A stretch of DNA of 64,000 bases from assembly GCA_009809945.1 (NCBI GenBank), contig WTPW01000632.1:103487-167486 (forward strand), in the 5' to 3' direction. Source of the stretch: Gigaspora margarita. Taxonomy: Eukaryota > Glomeromycota > Glomeromycetes > Diversisporales > Gigasporaceae. The notes under the pieces are model-generated. The model was not told where the DNA came from and searched no databases. It worked only from the letters and a program-made list of their open reading frames with translations. Positions within the stretch are counted from its first letter, which is position 1. Each line of letters begins with the position of its first letter. Shown here piece after piece: positions 12,516 to 22,743 of the stretch. The translations under genes and the position numbers were made by a program.

Positions 12516-12881
12516 TAGTACATATATATTTACAGAATTTGTCATGATCAAATTACATTATCAAAATTAATAAACATTTTATATAATTTATTGTTCTTAT
12601 TAGTAAATCTAGAACATAAAAATTTTATAAATCTTCTCTTTGAGAACATTTCAAGAGGATAAAATGTTCTCAAATAAGAGAACCTTTTTTTAAATATTAA
12701 TGTTCTTAAAAAACTCAAATATTTATCAGAACTATGAGTACATTGAATTTTAAACACTGCTTATACCATTTATACCACTTATAATGATTATATTGCTTAT
12801 AATGCTTATGCTGCTCTTGATGATTGTAACGTTTATCATTGTAAATCAACGCTTATAATACTTATTCTAAAATGTATTTAA

Positions 12882-13220
12882 GGGTAGAGTACAATGATCT
12901 ATATTTTAATAGTGATCACGTTACTAATTTTTTTACAATAACATTCAATTAAAATCAGGTAATAATCATATGTTATTGTATGTTATTTATATTGTACTAC
13001 CTAAGCAAATTGACAATATATACAAGTAGATTTTTTTAATATAATATGTGTCTTTAAAGTTTAACTACTATAAATAGAAGATATTGACCTATATGGAACA
13101 AGATTTTGCCTAAATTGGTTGCATTCTCAAAAATCTTTATCAATAGCATATTTTTGCCCCTATATAAAAATTTTTTGTATAATGATCATATATAAAAATG
13201 ATCGATGTTGTACTCTACCC
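12882..13220. mobile_element. TTAA-flanked MITE, 339 bp
   Basis: The ends are gggtagagtacaatgatc and the complement of gggtagagtacaacatcga, each flanked by TTAA (12878-12881 and 13221-13224). The interior is AT-rich and non-coding. A second family member with the same gggtagag ends and TTAA flanks lies at 15256-15751. TTAA duplication is characteristic of piggyBac-type elements, but a TA duplication with preferred neighbours cannot be excluded. Confidence 0.75.
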
Positions 13221-13407
13221 TTAAAGACACAGAATTTCTCTTAGTCAAATTAGACCAAGACACTCACTTCTTCTTATATTTATTTATATTTTGTAAAAGA
13301 GATTTCTTAGGAATAGAAGCTTAGGATAGCCCTCTTGCTTATTATTAATAAAGAAACTATTGTTAAAACATAAATACTATCATGAACTACCAACAGAAAA
13401 GAGTATA

Positions 13408-13749
13408 CAGTCAAACCTCTATAAATGCAATGTGTACAAACAAGACTACAATGTGTATTTAGGGAGGTATTGCATTTAGGAAGAGCTAATTAAATTGCAG
13501 CTTTAAAGATTTGATCATCAAGTTTGTGTAACCTCTACTAAAAACTGTATAACCTATTTTAAATACTAAAATTTGATTGGCTACGTGCATTTAGGAAGGT
13601 AGCATGATATAGAAAATTATTTGGAAGAATGTGCATTTACAGAATATAGAATGTGCATTTAGCACTAATTATTTCTTACAAACAAGACAAAAACGTGCAT
13701 TTAGGAAGGTATTGCATTTATGGAGGTTGCATTTATAGAGGTCTGACTT
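13408..13749. mobile_element. pogo/Tigger-like MITE, 342 bp
   Basis: The ends are cagtcaaacctctataaatg and the complement of aagtcagacctctataaatg, flanked by TA on both sides (13406-13407 and 13750-13751). Ends of the form CAGTCRAACCTC with a TA duplication are known from pogo/Tigger elements of the Tc1/mariner superfamily. Inside, motifs such as tgcatttaggaaggtatt recur in direct and inverted orientation. No transposase is present. Confidence 0.82.
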
Positions 13750-13929
13750 TAGTTTTTTACAGACTAAAAAATTATACCTGCCTCTTGAACACTGCTATAA
13801 AATGCTAAAGAATCCCTGTAGCCATATCATTGTTATAGTAAGGAGTAAAAGAAGGCCTCTCTACTATAACACTATACACGAAGATAGTAGTAATAGTAGA
13901 TATTATATAGGCACCTGTTCAAGTAAAAA

Positions 13930-16330
13930 TAATGAAGAATGTGCTAAGCTTTTATGAAAACTGAACAGCCTACTAATCAAAACCAGCAGATGCAACAACT
14001 TCTACAATCTATAATCAATACCTTGAATCAACCTTGAAGCTCTCAAATAAAAAATCCTGAGCAAAATTAGGTGAATATTCCTACATTTGCAGGAGGAATC
14101 TATGACTTAGTAGAGTAGTTAGAAATGATAGATAGAGCCTTTGAAGCCAATAATATTGTGGGGTAAGAAGGTTGTTTGTGGTCAGTACATACTTATTTGG
14201 GATTGACACCTCCTGGTGAGAAAATCGTAAGAGGCAGGAACCTAAATTTTATCTTGGAATAATGAACTGGCTCTAGCACAAGGGTTTGTACAACAATTTT
14301 TGTATGCAGGCATTGATAATGCAGTAGAATTCTGAGATGCAATCTCACCGTCAAAGACCTGGAGAAACGTGAATCAATATGCAGATAACATGTTAGTATT
14401 GTTTCAATGTATAGCCAAAGTAGGGAACCAATATCCTGAAATAGTAAAATTACAAATGTTCGTACAAGGTTTTCAACCCAATTTATCGCTTGCTGTTGGA
14501 CCTTAAGCTATTGAGAAAGTCAGATGTGCAAAATGACTTTTGCACATGTACCTCAAGTAACCTGTGCCATAGGTACCTTAGCTGTGACAACTTCTACTAC
14601 TTCAAATTTGAACAATCAAATAGAGCAAATGGTTTCTTTGATGAGAAAAGTAGTTTTCATAGTAAAAGGTAATGATAATAATTGTTCATGTTCTGTTTCA
14701 AATGAAAACTGACAAGGAAGGACAAATTGATCTCTAATATGTTTTGCTTGTTAACAATTGGACATTATAGTTATGAGTGCCTGAATATAAATTGTAACCA
14801 TAACCCCAAATATTTAAACTAGAGGATGCACCTTCTGAGAGTAAGTGTGTATTAACATTTGAAAACCTCTCAGTAACTAAAACAGTAAAAGTTTTTACGA
14901 AGAGGTTTTCTGGAAATGATGAACCTTATAACATGGTAATTCAGCAAGTTTTAGCAAAAATATAAATTACTCAATAAGTAAAAAAAAGATAATGTTGGAA
15001 AAATAATGTGAGATTATACAAACTACAGTCATTGAATAATATTAGAAACTTGTTTGAATTTGATTACAGTTACCAAAGTAGTATTGGAATTAAAAAAAAA
15101 AGAGTTTAAAGTGCCTGAAGATAATTAAATATCAATACCTACCAACCTTTTTCACTGTTATCAAAATGAAACTAAGATTAAAAAGGATAAAAGAAAAAAT
15201 AAGAATCAAATTATTAGCTGATATAAATCTGCAGATATGAATAATGTTGAGTTAAGGGTAGAGGGTATGTAGATCATTTCTATTAATAAATGAGTGACAA
15301 AAAATATTTTTACTGCGAATTTAAAAGTTGCTACATATAAAAGTTATTTTTTTACTAAATAAATTGATATTTATGTACTAAGTAAATTTGTTCATAATAA
15401 AAAATTACGCATATCCTAAAAATTTCATTAATTTTGAATGAAATTTGATAAAGTTTTTATAGTAACAACTTTTTGCGGGGGCCAGGTCGATTCTGCGGGA
15501 CCACACAAATTGGCCAATCAAATTACATGTAAACAATAAGTAAAATAGGGCCGCAAAGATAAAAACAGCTATATCTTATGTTCTACTGGGCCAATTTTAA
15601 TGATTCAACCACCTTTAGAATCAGAAAAACCTCCACTACAATTTTATTTAAAAATTTAATATGGTTACTTAATAAAAATTTTCTTTATTATTAAATATAA
15701 AATTTTTAGTAACTAGCTTATTAATAGAAATGATCTACATACCCTCTACCCTTAAAGAAGATGAATATGTCAATCCTAGTAAAAGACTGTGATGATCACA
15801 AGAACAAATCTCAGATATTTATTTACCATCCAAAGTCTGTAGAGGTGGGTTATACTAATGCAATATAGGATCTTCAGTATTGTAACTATAGTAATAATGA
15901 TATGGTCAAAGATGGAAAACAGTATTTAGATGGGATTTAAATTTTAAAAAATTAGTTAAAAGCTGTAAAGCTCTAAAAGTTGCATGTGCAGCATGGAAAA
16001 CAAAAGTTGATTCAATTGTGGTCCAGAGTAAAAGAATATTGTTAGCAAAGAGTATCTTGATAGTATGTATAGGTTTTGGGTGAGAAAGTTAAAAATATTA
16101 GGAATAAGGTATCAGTAAGGGAACCAAAGAAACAGATAAAGGATGCACTATTGCATGGTTTAATAAATGAAACTTCTGAGAACCTAGAGAGAATCTGTAG
16201 GCAAGAATGGATCAGTAAAGGTAAAAGTGTAAATTATTATAGTATAAAAATAGGAAAAGAAATACATACCAGAAAGATTGAAAACCATAAACAATGTCAC
16301 AACTACATCAGCAAAATAAATATATGAAAT
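13930..16330 (+). mobile_element. LTR-retrotransposon gag-type fossil
   Basis: This is a broken copy of a retrotransposon gag region. Recognisable pieces are VNIPTFAGGIYD, LEMIDRAFEANNIVG, NVNQYADNMLVLFQCIAKVG and LQMFVQGFQPNLSLAVGP, the pattern expected of a retrotransposon gag domain. A Cys/His-rich piece that looks like a zinc knuckle lies near 14740-14780 (LGHYSYEC). Less certain protein-like sequence continues to about 16330. It contains a TTAA-flanked MITE (15256-15751) and is followed by a TIR element (16296-18200). Sequence beyond that (18430-18560) may be more of the same fossil. LTRs were not identified. Several breaks are present and the copy looks old. Confidence 0.6.
15256..15751. 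mobile_element. TTAA-flanked MITE, 496 bp, inside gag fossil
   Basis: The ends gggtagagggtatgtagatc are repeated inverted at the right, and the inverted match continues through atttctattaata to about 38 bases. TTAA flanks both sides (15252-15255 and 15752-15755). The family is the same as at 12882-13220 by its first eight bases, but the inner part of the inverted repeat differs. The interior is non-coding. Confidence 0.8.
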
Positions 16331-18200
16331 CTTTCGAAAAAAATTGCATACTGAAATCTTTCGAAAGAATTGCGATTAACGCGAAATTTTTCAAAAGAAT
16401 TGCAATCTTTTGAAAGATTTCGGTATGCATTTCTTTCAAAATATTTCAAAATAAATTTTGAAATATTTTGAAATATATTGCGAAATATTGCAAAATAGGG
16501 CAAATAAAAACAATGCAACCCTGTACCTAATTATCCCTTTCTGAGATCGCAGGAGGTAATATTTCACATATTATCACAATAAACAATATACATATTCACA
16601 TAATCATAGTTTTGCAACATTTTCAAATAGTTTCATATATTTTAGCAATTCAATATAAAATTTTATATTTTTTTATTTATTATTATACATTATATTTTAA
16701 ATTTATTTTAAATTAAATATACATTTTTATTCAATATTATATTTTTATTATATATTATTATACTAAAAAAAATGAAAAAAATGATGAAAAAAATCAACCC
16801 AAAAAAAGGAAAAAATGAAAATAAAAACATATTTTAAATACTTTCACACTTCATTGTATATAATTCCAAAAAAACTAGTCCTACATGCTTATTTTTGCTC
16901 ACCCTGCAGTTAGCTATTATTTCGCTTTTTTGTTTTATCTATCATTTTTTTAGTTATTTTTTTTGTTTTTTCTATCATCTTCGTTTTGCTCTTTTTTAAA
17001 TACTTTCTAAAAATAGTGTAGAAGTAAAAAAATAAAAAATAAAAAAAACAAAAAATATAAGCAAACTGAATAAAAAAAAATAAAAATGAAAAAAATGAAA
17101 ATGAAAACATATTTTAAAATACTTTCACACTTCGTCGCATATAATTCTATAAAAAACTAGCTCTACACACTTATTTTCACTCACCCCACAATTAGCTATT
17201 ATTTCGCTTCTTTGTTTTAACTATCATTTTGTTTCAGCTATTTCTTTTGTTTTGGCTATCATTTTCATTTTACTCTTTTTTAAATACTTCCTAAAAATAG
17301 TAGAGAAGTGAAAAAATAAAAAAAATACAAATGAAAAAACAAAAAATATAACAAACTGAATAAAAAAAAGGAAGCCCCAAATCTCCATTTTTCATGTTTG
17401 CCAAATGCCGAAATAGTCTGGGTTGGTTTTCTTGAAAGTGCCAGGAAGTAAGGGTTGTGTTCTTGCAAAGTGCCAGAATAAATTAAATTAATAAAAAAAA
17501 ATTTAAAAAAAAACAAAAACAAAAAAGTGCAAAATGAAAAAAAAATATAGCAAAACCTTGTAAAGACTTGTACTAAAACTATATCTTTAAAAAAACGTTC
17601 TTGGCAATTTGAAATTGTGAAGTAATAGTTGTGTTCTTGCAAAGTGTCATCTGAGTTGGCTTGCAAAGTTAAATCTGCATTCCTGCAAAGTTGCGAAAAG
17701 TTGTAGGTTTTCTTGCAAATCACCAGAGAAGTTAGGTTGTTGTTTTTGTAAAGTGCTGAAATAAAAAAAAAAAATTTAAAAAATAGATAAAAAAAAAGGA
17801 GAAAAATTAAAGCAAAGAGAAAAAACAAAACAAACAAAAAAAACAAAACAAAACAAATGAAAAAAAACAATGTAAAAACTGAAGATCTATAAACAGATCA
17901 ATCTGATCTTGTAATACAGAGTTTGTAGATTTTATTCGAACATTATCGAAACATTTTGAACAATGCGCTCTTGGTGCTAGCATGATCCAGGTTGCAGATC
18001 TACTGATCCAACTTGGTTTCACATGTCTAACATAGTTTTGAAAAATATTTCAAAATATTTCGAATACTAAAATATTTTGAAATATATTGCAAAATATTTC
18101 AAAACTAATTGCATTAGCAAAATCTTTCAAAAAATATTGCAGGTCCGCAAGATCTTTCGAAAGATTTCAGACTATAAATTTGCTGATGTAGTTACTAGCA
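16296..18200. mobile_element. TIR element with TTTCGAAA clusters and a family-B core
   Basis: Left end aactacatcagcaaaat and right end complement aactacatcagcaaatt start an imperfect inverted repeat of about 40 bases that includes gaaatctttcgaaa. Each end then carries several copies of ctttcgaaagaattgc / tttcaaaatatttc motifs (about 16320-16500 and 18030-18175). The core (16600-18070) matches the family-B core at 10690-12170, including units around tcttgcaaagt. No target duplication could be read. The open frames inside are low-complexity (Phe- or Lys-rich) and I do not count them as genes. Confidence 0.6.
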
Positions 18201-18960
18201 GAAAATCCCTGAAGATATTATACTGATAATATTTTTGGTTGGTAGAGCATTTGTCTACAATAATCTAGGTAATCATGGCAAAAAGAAATTTGTAATAGAA
18301 CTATATAAAAAAAATAAAAATTAAAAAAAATAAAAACAAAACAAAAAAAAAAGAACCAAAAAAAAAAAACAAAAAAAAAATTGAAAATATTCTGCAGCAA
18401 TTAGGTGGATCAAAAATATATATATATATATATTATATTGAAGTTGTCCTGAATCATCTAACAAATTCAAGAAAACTATTAGATTTGACAGAGTTCATGA
18501 TTCAAGTAGAAAAAGATGTTGGTCAAAAATTTTTAACATCCAATGAAAATTGATTTTGATCTGGTTTCTGATCACGGATTGTTTAGTTACCTGCACTAAT
18601 TATTACATTTTGATGATTATAAATTACCTAGTTTGATTACTACATTTTTCTGTGAACTATTACTTAATTTTTAGTTTTACCTCATTTTCTTCCCATTACT
18701 ACATTTCTGCATAGTAAATTCCTATTACCACATTCTTGTAAATATTCATAGCCCTTACCTCATTCTTGGTAATCTGGTAATTATAGTGGGAATATAAAAG
18801 GTTCATTATATGAAGAGAAGGGACAGTTAGTTTTATTTTTCTTAAAGTTTTCTTCTTTTTTTGTATATATAATTTTCTTACACACGCACATGTATATAAT
18901 TCGCTCTCCCAAAATCTAATAAATTGCTCATTTCAATATTCACCAAAATAAATTTATTTA
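18201..18960. other. Low-complexity and AT-rich stretch after the gag fossil
   Basis: It contains an A-rich tract (18300-18380), a TA microsatellite (about 18417-18433) and a short protein-like piece (KLLDLTEFMIQVEKDVGQKF at about 18470-18535) that may belong to the preceding retroelement fossil. From 18650 to 18960 are T-rich runs and an aataaat motif. No gene was found. Confidence 0.35.
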
Positions 18961-19181
18961 TATCTTAATGATTGTAGCCCAGTAGCTAAATTGGCATACA
19001 AGTTTTGGAAGTCTCTTTCAAGGCCACATCTTATGAAATTACTACATCCCCAAAACAATGTGTTTTGTTTTCTAAGTAAAAAAATTATATATAAAATTAG
19101 AACTAAGAAAACTGTATTATAATTAGAGTTAGAATTAAAAAAACATAGTAATATATTATGGCTATTATTAAAACTTCACAA

Positions 19182-20180
19182 TTTTTTTTTTTTTTTAAGT
19201 TAAGGTGCTTACTTCGGGAGTAAGAGTTTTATTCAAGATATTAAGATCCTGGGCTTCTAACGTGGGGTCACCTGACATAGTACATTGACAAGAGTACAAC
19301 TAGCCACACCTGCAACTTTTGGTTGCCTATTTAAGTAGCCACCTGAAGGTTCTATACTAGCTGCCATACCTGCAACCCGCATACTGGTCATTGCTATTTT
19401 AAACCCTCTGATTATTGCTGTCTGCCAATTCCTCCTGTATTACCAGAACAAAATCCAGATTCTTTTCTACCTCTCATAGGACTACTTTATCCTTAGTAAG
19501 AGACCTGGCAGAGCAGTTCCTGTCCCACACAGGTATTACCTATACTTCGGTAATTTATGCTAAAGCTTATACTTGCAGTTAGAGAATATCCTTAAACCGC
19601 TATTGTTACCTACTTCTTGCCCTTATGAAGTTCACCAACACCAGTACCCAGTCAGTCACTCTTCTGGATCCTTTTTTCCAGTCACATCCCTACTCCCAAT
19701 TCTAAGACCCAGAAGGGTTGGTCAGCCTGGCATTATGATGCCAATGGTCTCCCTCCCCTTGGTCCATACTTTCAAAACACATGTCCTTTTCCTCTGGTGC
19801 GCCTCTGGCAGTTCAGTTGGTAGGGTCCTCCAACCCTTTTGTCATTAGTTTGCTTCTGGTCAGTCACCGTCCAAGATCCTTTTCCCCTAGCACTGTTGAA
19901 AGTCAGGTACTTCTCCACTCGGGTCTTGCCAAGCGAGTTCCATTCTGCTAATTTCCAGGATTTGCATGCTTTCTTTTTTCTCGTATAATATTATACAAGT
20001 CAGTCAGCTCCCAATAACTTGGTATTACCCGGGTTACAGATCAGAGATCCAATTAGTTGAAATGCAGATCAGTTACTATAATACAGATGCAATTTTCAAA
20101 ATCGTCTCCAGTGGGATTTGAACTCTGCACCTGCTGCTTGGGGGTAACAACAACCCAATTTTGCTATGTCGCCACCCCAT
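19182..20180 (-). mobile_element. tRNA-derived SINE-like retroposon, about 1 kb
   Basis: Read on the minus strand, the head contains tagcaaaattgg (20155-20166), matching the RNA polymerase III A-box consensus. Thirty bases later comes agttcaaatcc (20114-20124), a B box of tRNA type. The spacing equals that of tRNA genes. The 3' end is a 15-base A tail (T15 at 19182-19196). The 7-bp repeat ttcacaa lies on both sides (19175-19181 and 20181-20187) and may be the target duplication. The body between head and tail is more GC-rich than its surroundings and matches nothing I recognise. A length of about 1 kb is unusually large for a SINE, so the body may be a captured sequence or a LINE tail. Confidence 0.65.
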
Positions 20181-20419
20181 TTCACAACATTTTAATTAGG
20201 ACGCAGTAGATAGTTTCCTAATAAAAATTTAGAGCTATCTCTATTTTTGTAAAAAAGTGAGTTTGCTTCGATTTTTACTTCATCTAATCTTAAAATTCAA
20301 TTAAATAACAAAAATATAAGCAATGTTTTAATTGTATTAAAAAAATTAATAATAAATATTAGTAACTGCATGTATAGTAATTATGTAATAATTACAATAT
20401 GTTATAATAATTACTAAAT

Positions 20420-20665
20420 GGGTTGAGTCAGTAGAAAAGGGCCAAATTTTTTCTAAGTAAAAGTTTTCTTAACTTTAAGCTTAAATATCTTAACAACTAT
20501 CTTAATAAATTTAATAAATTTTTTTTTATTTAATTCTATATAATTTTCAAGATTAAAATAAAATTTTTTTTAGCAAATTTGATTAAATAGATGTTAAGAT
20601 ATTTTAATTTAAAAATTAAAAAAATTTTACTAAAAATGATTTGTCCCTTTTCTACTGACTCACCT
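20420..20665. mobile_element. MITE with GAGTCAGTAGAAAAGGG ends
   Basis: The left end gggttgagtcagtagaaaa and right end complement gaggtgagtcagtagaaaa are inverted. The match continues less strictly through A/T-rich sequence toward gttaagatattt in the middle, so most of the 246 bases can fold. No target duplication is clear. No coding sequence is present. Confidence 0.6.
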
Positions 20666-21285
20666 CTATATATTGTACAATTACTATATATAGTAATTTG
20701 TATGTAGTAATATTACATGTTGTAATAATTATGACATGTCATAATAATTATGAGAATTATGATTTTAAAAAGTTTGTATAAAAATATATGTTGTAAATAT
20801 AATTGTTGTAACTAGCTATTTATGGTACTATACTTTATAAATGAGTTATAACATTTAGAAGTAGATGTTATTTTACCCAAAGATCTTTTTAAAAGAATGA
20901 TTAAATGTAAAGGCTTGAATGGCAAAAAAAGTAAAAGCCTCTTGAGCCTCTAAACTAAAATGTATAAAAAAATAGTATTTTTACTATTGTAAAGGGATAA
21001 TCTTCACAGGTTCAAATTAATAAAATTTTTAAATATAGACAATTCTTCTAACTCTATTAAATTATTAATAACTAATTATTTTACCAGGTTATTAGTTATA
21101 ATTCTTGCAAATTGGCTTTTTTTTTCTAAATGACCCTTTAGTATACTTGCTATGGAATGCTATGTTCTTTTTTTTTATTTACTTAATATGGCCTATTTTA
21201 TATTACAGAAGCTAATTGTACCTAATTATTTTATTTGATCATACTATGACAATAAAGTTTTTTTTTAACTATTCTATTTTTAATT
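20666..21285. other. AT-rich intergenic stretch
   Basis: It contains repeated gtaataattac-type words near 20330-20760 and poly-T runs. I see no gene, RNA or clear repeat boundary. Confidence 0.4.
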
Positions 21286-21289
21286 ATTA

Positions 21290-21990
21290 TACCTTTATGT
21301 GACAAAGTGTGCCATGGCCCCTTGTTGTTCCATTCTGTAACATGTTAAGAGCCCTTTATAGTTGATTTTGTGTACAATATTGGATCAAGGGTTCTAGAAT
21401 CAGTGAAGATCCCTATTTAGCATATGTGTAATAGTACTAGATTTTGTATATTCTGAAGATATGCAGCCAATTTAGTGCATTTTTTGTTCTAGAATTTTAG
21501 ATGTTTCTGATATTAATTACCTCTTCTAGTGATGTTAAAAGAAAAATTCCTGTTATTGAGGTAGCTGCATATAGAGTGTTCCATACAAGGCTACTAATTC
21601 TATATTCAGTTGAGAAATGTTCTATTGTTTGTTGGTACCCAAATAGTAGAAACAGCTACTGTCTTCTGAATTTGAAAAATGCATTATTCTGCACCTAATA
21701 GTAGGGCTCTATGTGTTAAATGCCAAAAGACATCCTTCTTTTTATTTTTTATTGCACATTTGTTGGACTATATCCAAGGACTTTGTGATTGCATAAATGT
21801 TCCTTGGGCTGTTGTTGGTGATCAAAACTTCTTTCTCAGAAAGTTTATTGCCTTTTTTTACTGAATATTCAATACTACTTGCTTGTGCAATTTCTATTTG
21901 TTATATTTCATGGTCCATTTTCTGTAGTTGCTTCTATTTTCTTTTCTAATTTTCCATGCCTTAACATATACTTTTTAATGTTCAGATCAC
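21290..21990 (-). pseudogene. Remnant of LINE reverse-transcriptase 3' end (zinc-binding region)
   Basis: On the minus strand the pieces FWHLTHRALLLGAE, MHFSNSEDSSCFYYLGTNKQ and QTIEHFSTEYRISSLVWNTLYA lie in successive frames and order. They resemble the Cys/His region that closes many LINE and plant-type reverse transcriptases (W..LH.ALLLGA, C..., ETIEHFF, VW..L). The remnant continues with SLEEVINIRNI and TKNALNWLHIFRIYKI and carries several frameshifts and stops. An upstream minus-strand stretch near 22080-22340 (APFDIPPQILKAQWLPNHQL) may belong to the same lost protein. The assignment rests on pattern only. Confidence 0.4.
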
Positions 21991-22680
21991 CTTCTAATTC
22001 TTATTGAGATAGCAATGTGTGTAATTCTTATACTTATGTTATATATTTTTTGTAACTTGCTAGAGATTATGTCTTTTTTATTCTTGACCACATATTATCA
22101 AATATTAGTAGTTTTGTCCATATAGACCAAGCTGATGGTTTGGTAACCATTGGGCTTTTAAAATTTGTGGTGGAATGTCAAATGGCGCTGTGAACATGCA
22201 AAATTAATTTATTAGAAATGAATATAATACAAAAATTTGTTTAATTAATTTAATTATTCTAATTACTTACATTGGCAACAGCGAGAATCAACGCTAATTA
22301 TATGCTGTTCACATTTTTCCTCTTGAAAACAAGAAATATATAAGTAAAATAACAAAAATGAAGTGCTCCAATTTCATCTTTACAAGGGAATTTGTTTTTA
22401 ACTTATAAGATGGTCGACTTTATTTATAGACATCATTTACTAGTGATCATTTGATCAAAATTATGTTAATGTAGCTGGCTAAAAAATCTCGCATATAATG
22501 CCCATTATATAAATTTCCATTTATAAACATTATTTTGATATATTTGTATACGCAATTCTGATAATTTCAAATTCTTATTTGGTAATGCATAATAAACTTG
22601 GATTACCATAGATTGAAATTCATATTTGTGTTATCCGAAGTTTTGCTGCGGAAACTTGGTTGATCAGTGAACCAACCTAA

Positions 22681-22692
22681 TATTATATAAAC
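22681..22692 (+). promoter_or_regulatory. TATA-like box upstream of pepsin-fold gene
   Basis: tattatataaac lies about 52 bases before the chosen ATG at 22744. It fits a TATA element in position and sequence, but in DNA this AT-rich chance occurrence is likely, so it is only suggestive. Confidence 0.3.
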
Positions 22693-22743
22693 GAATTATT
22701 GAAATCGATAAATATATTTGCAAATAATTTACATTATTTGATA

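Larger units (their letters stand above)
9576..12759. mobile_element. Large hAT-type element, copy 1 (3.18 kb)
   Basis: The termini are tagtgtttaaaattcaa and ttgaattttaaacactg, inverted copies of each other apart from the first base. An 8-bp repeat cttatacc flanks it (9568-9575 and 12760-12767). Because the target is a cttatacc-rich minisatellite this duplication alone is weak, but the second copy at 61181-63534 has the same ends and its own near-exact 8-bp duplication. The first 930 bases and last 250 bases match that copy. Both ends carry many gttctc/gagaac motifs. No transposase reading frame is visible. Its centre was replaced or filled by another element (10505-12515) containing an assembly gap. 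Confidence 0.82.

Noticed and set aside
9494-12810. CRISPR-like array from the CTTATACC repeats
   Set aside because: Units are contiguous with no unique spacers; this is a minisatellite split by a transposon.
17280-18400. Long Phe- and Lys-rich open frames
   Set aside because: They arise from A- or T-rich low-complexity DNA in the family-B repeat and have no conserved motif.
18983-19025. Second tRNA-like promoter pair (tagctaaattgg and ctttcaaggcc)
   Set aside because: The boxes are only 20 bases apart, the B box is imperfect and no tail or duplication is seen, so it may be chance or a SINE scrap.
19573-19848. Open frame of 91 codons in the SINE body
   Set aside because: It starts with a non-ATG codon, has no motif and opposes the inferred element strand.
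20110-20178. A functional tRNA gene on the minus strand
   Set aside because: The A and B boxes are good, but no proper acceptor stem is seen, and the sequence continues into a long body with a poly-A tail, as in a SINE.
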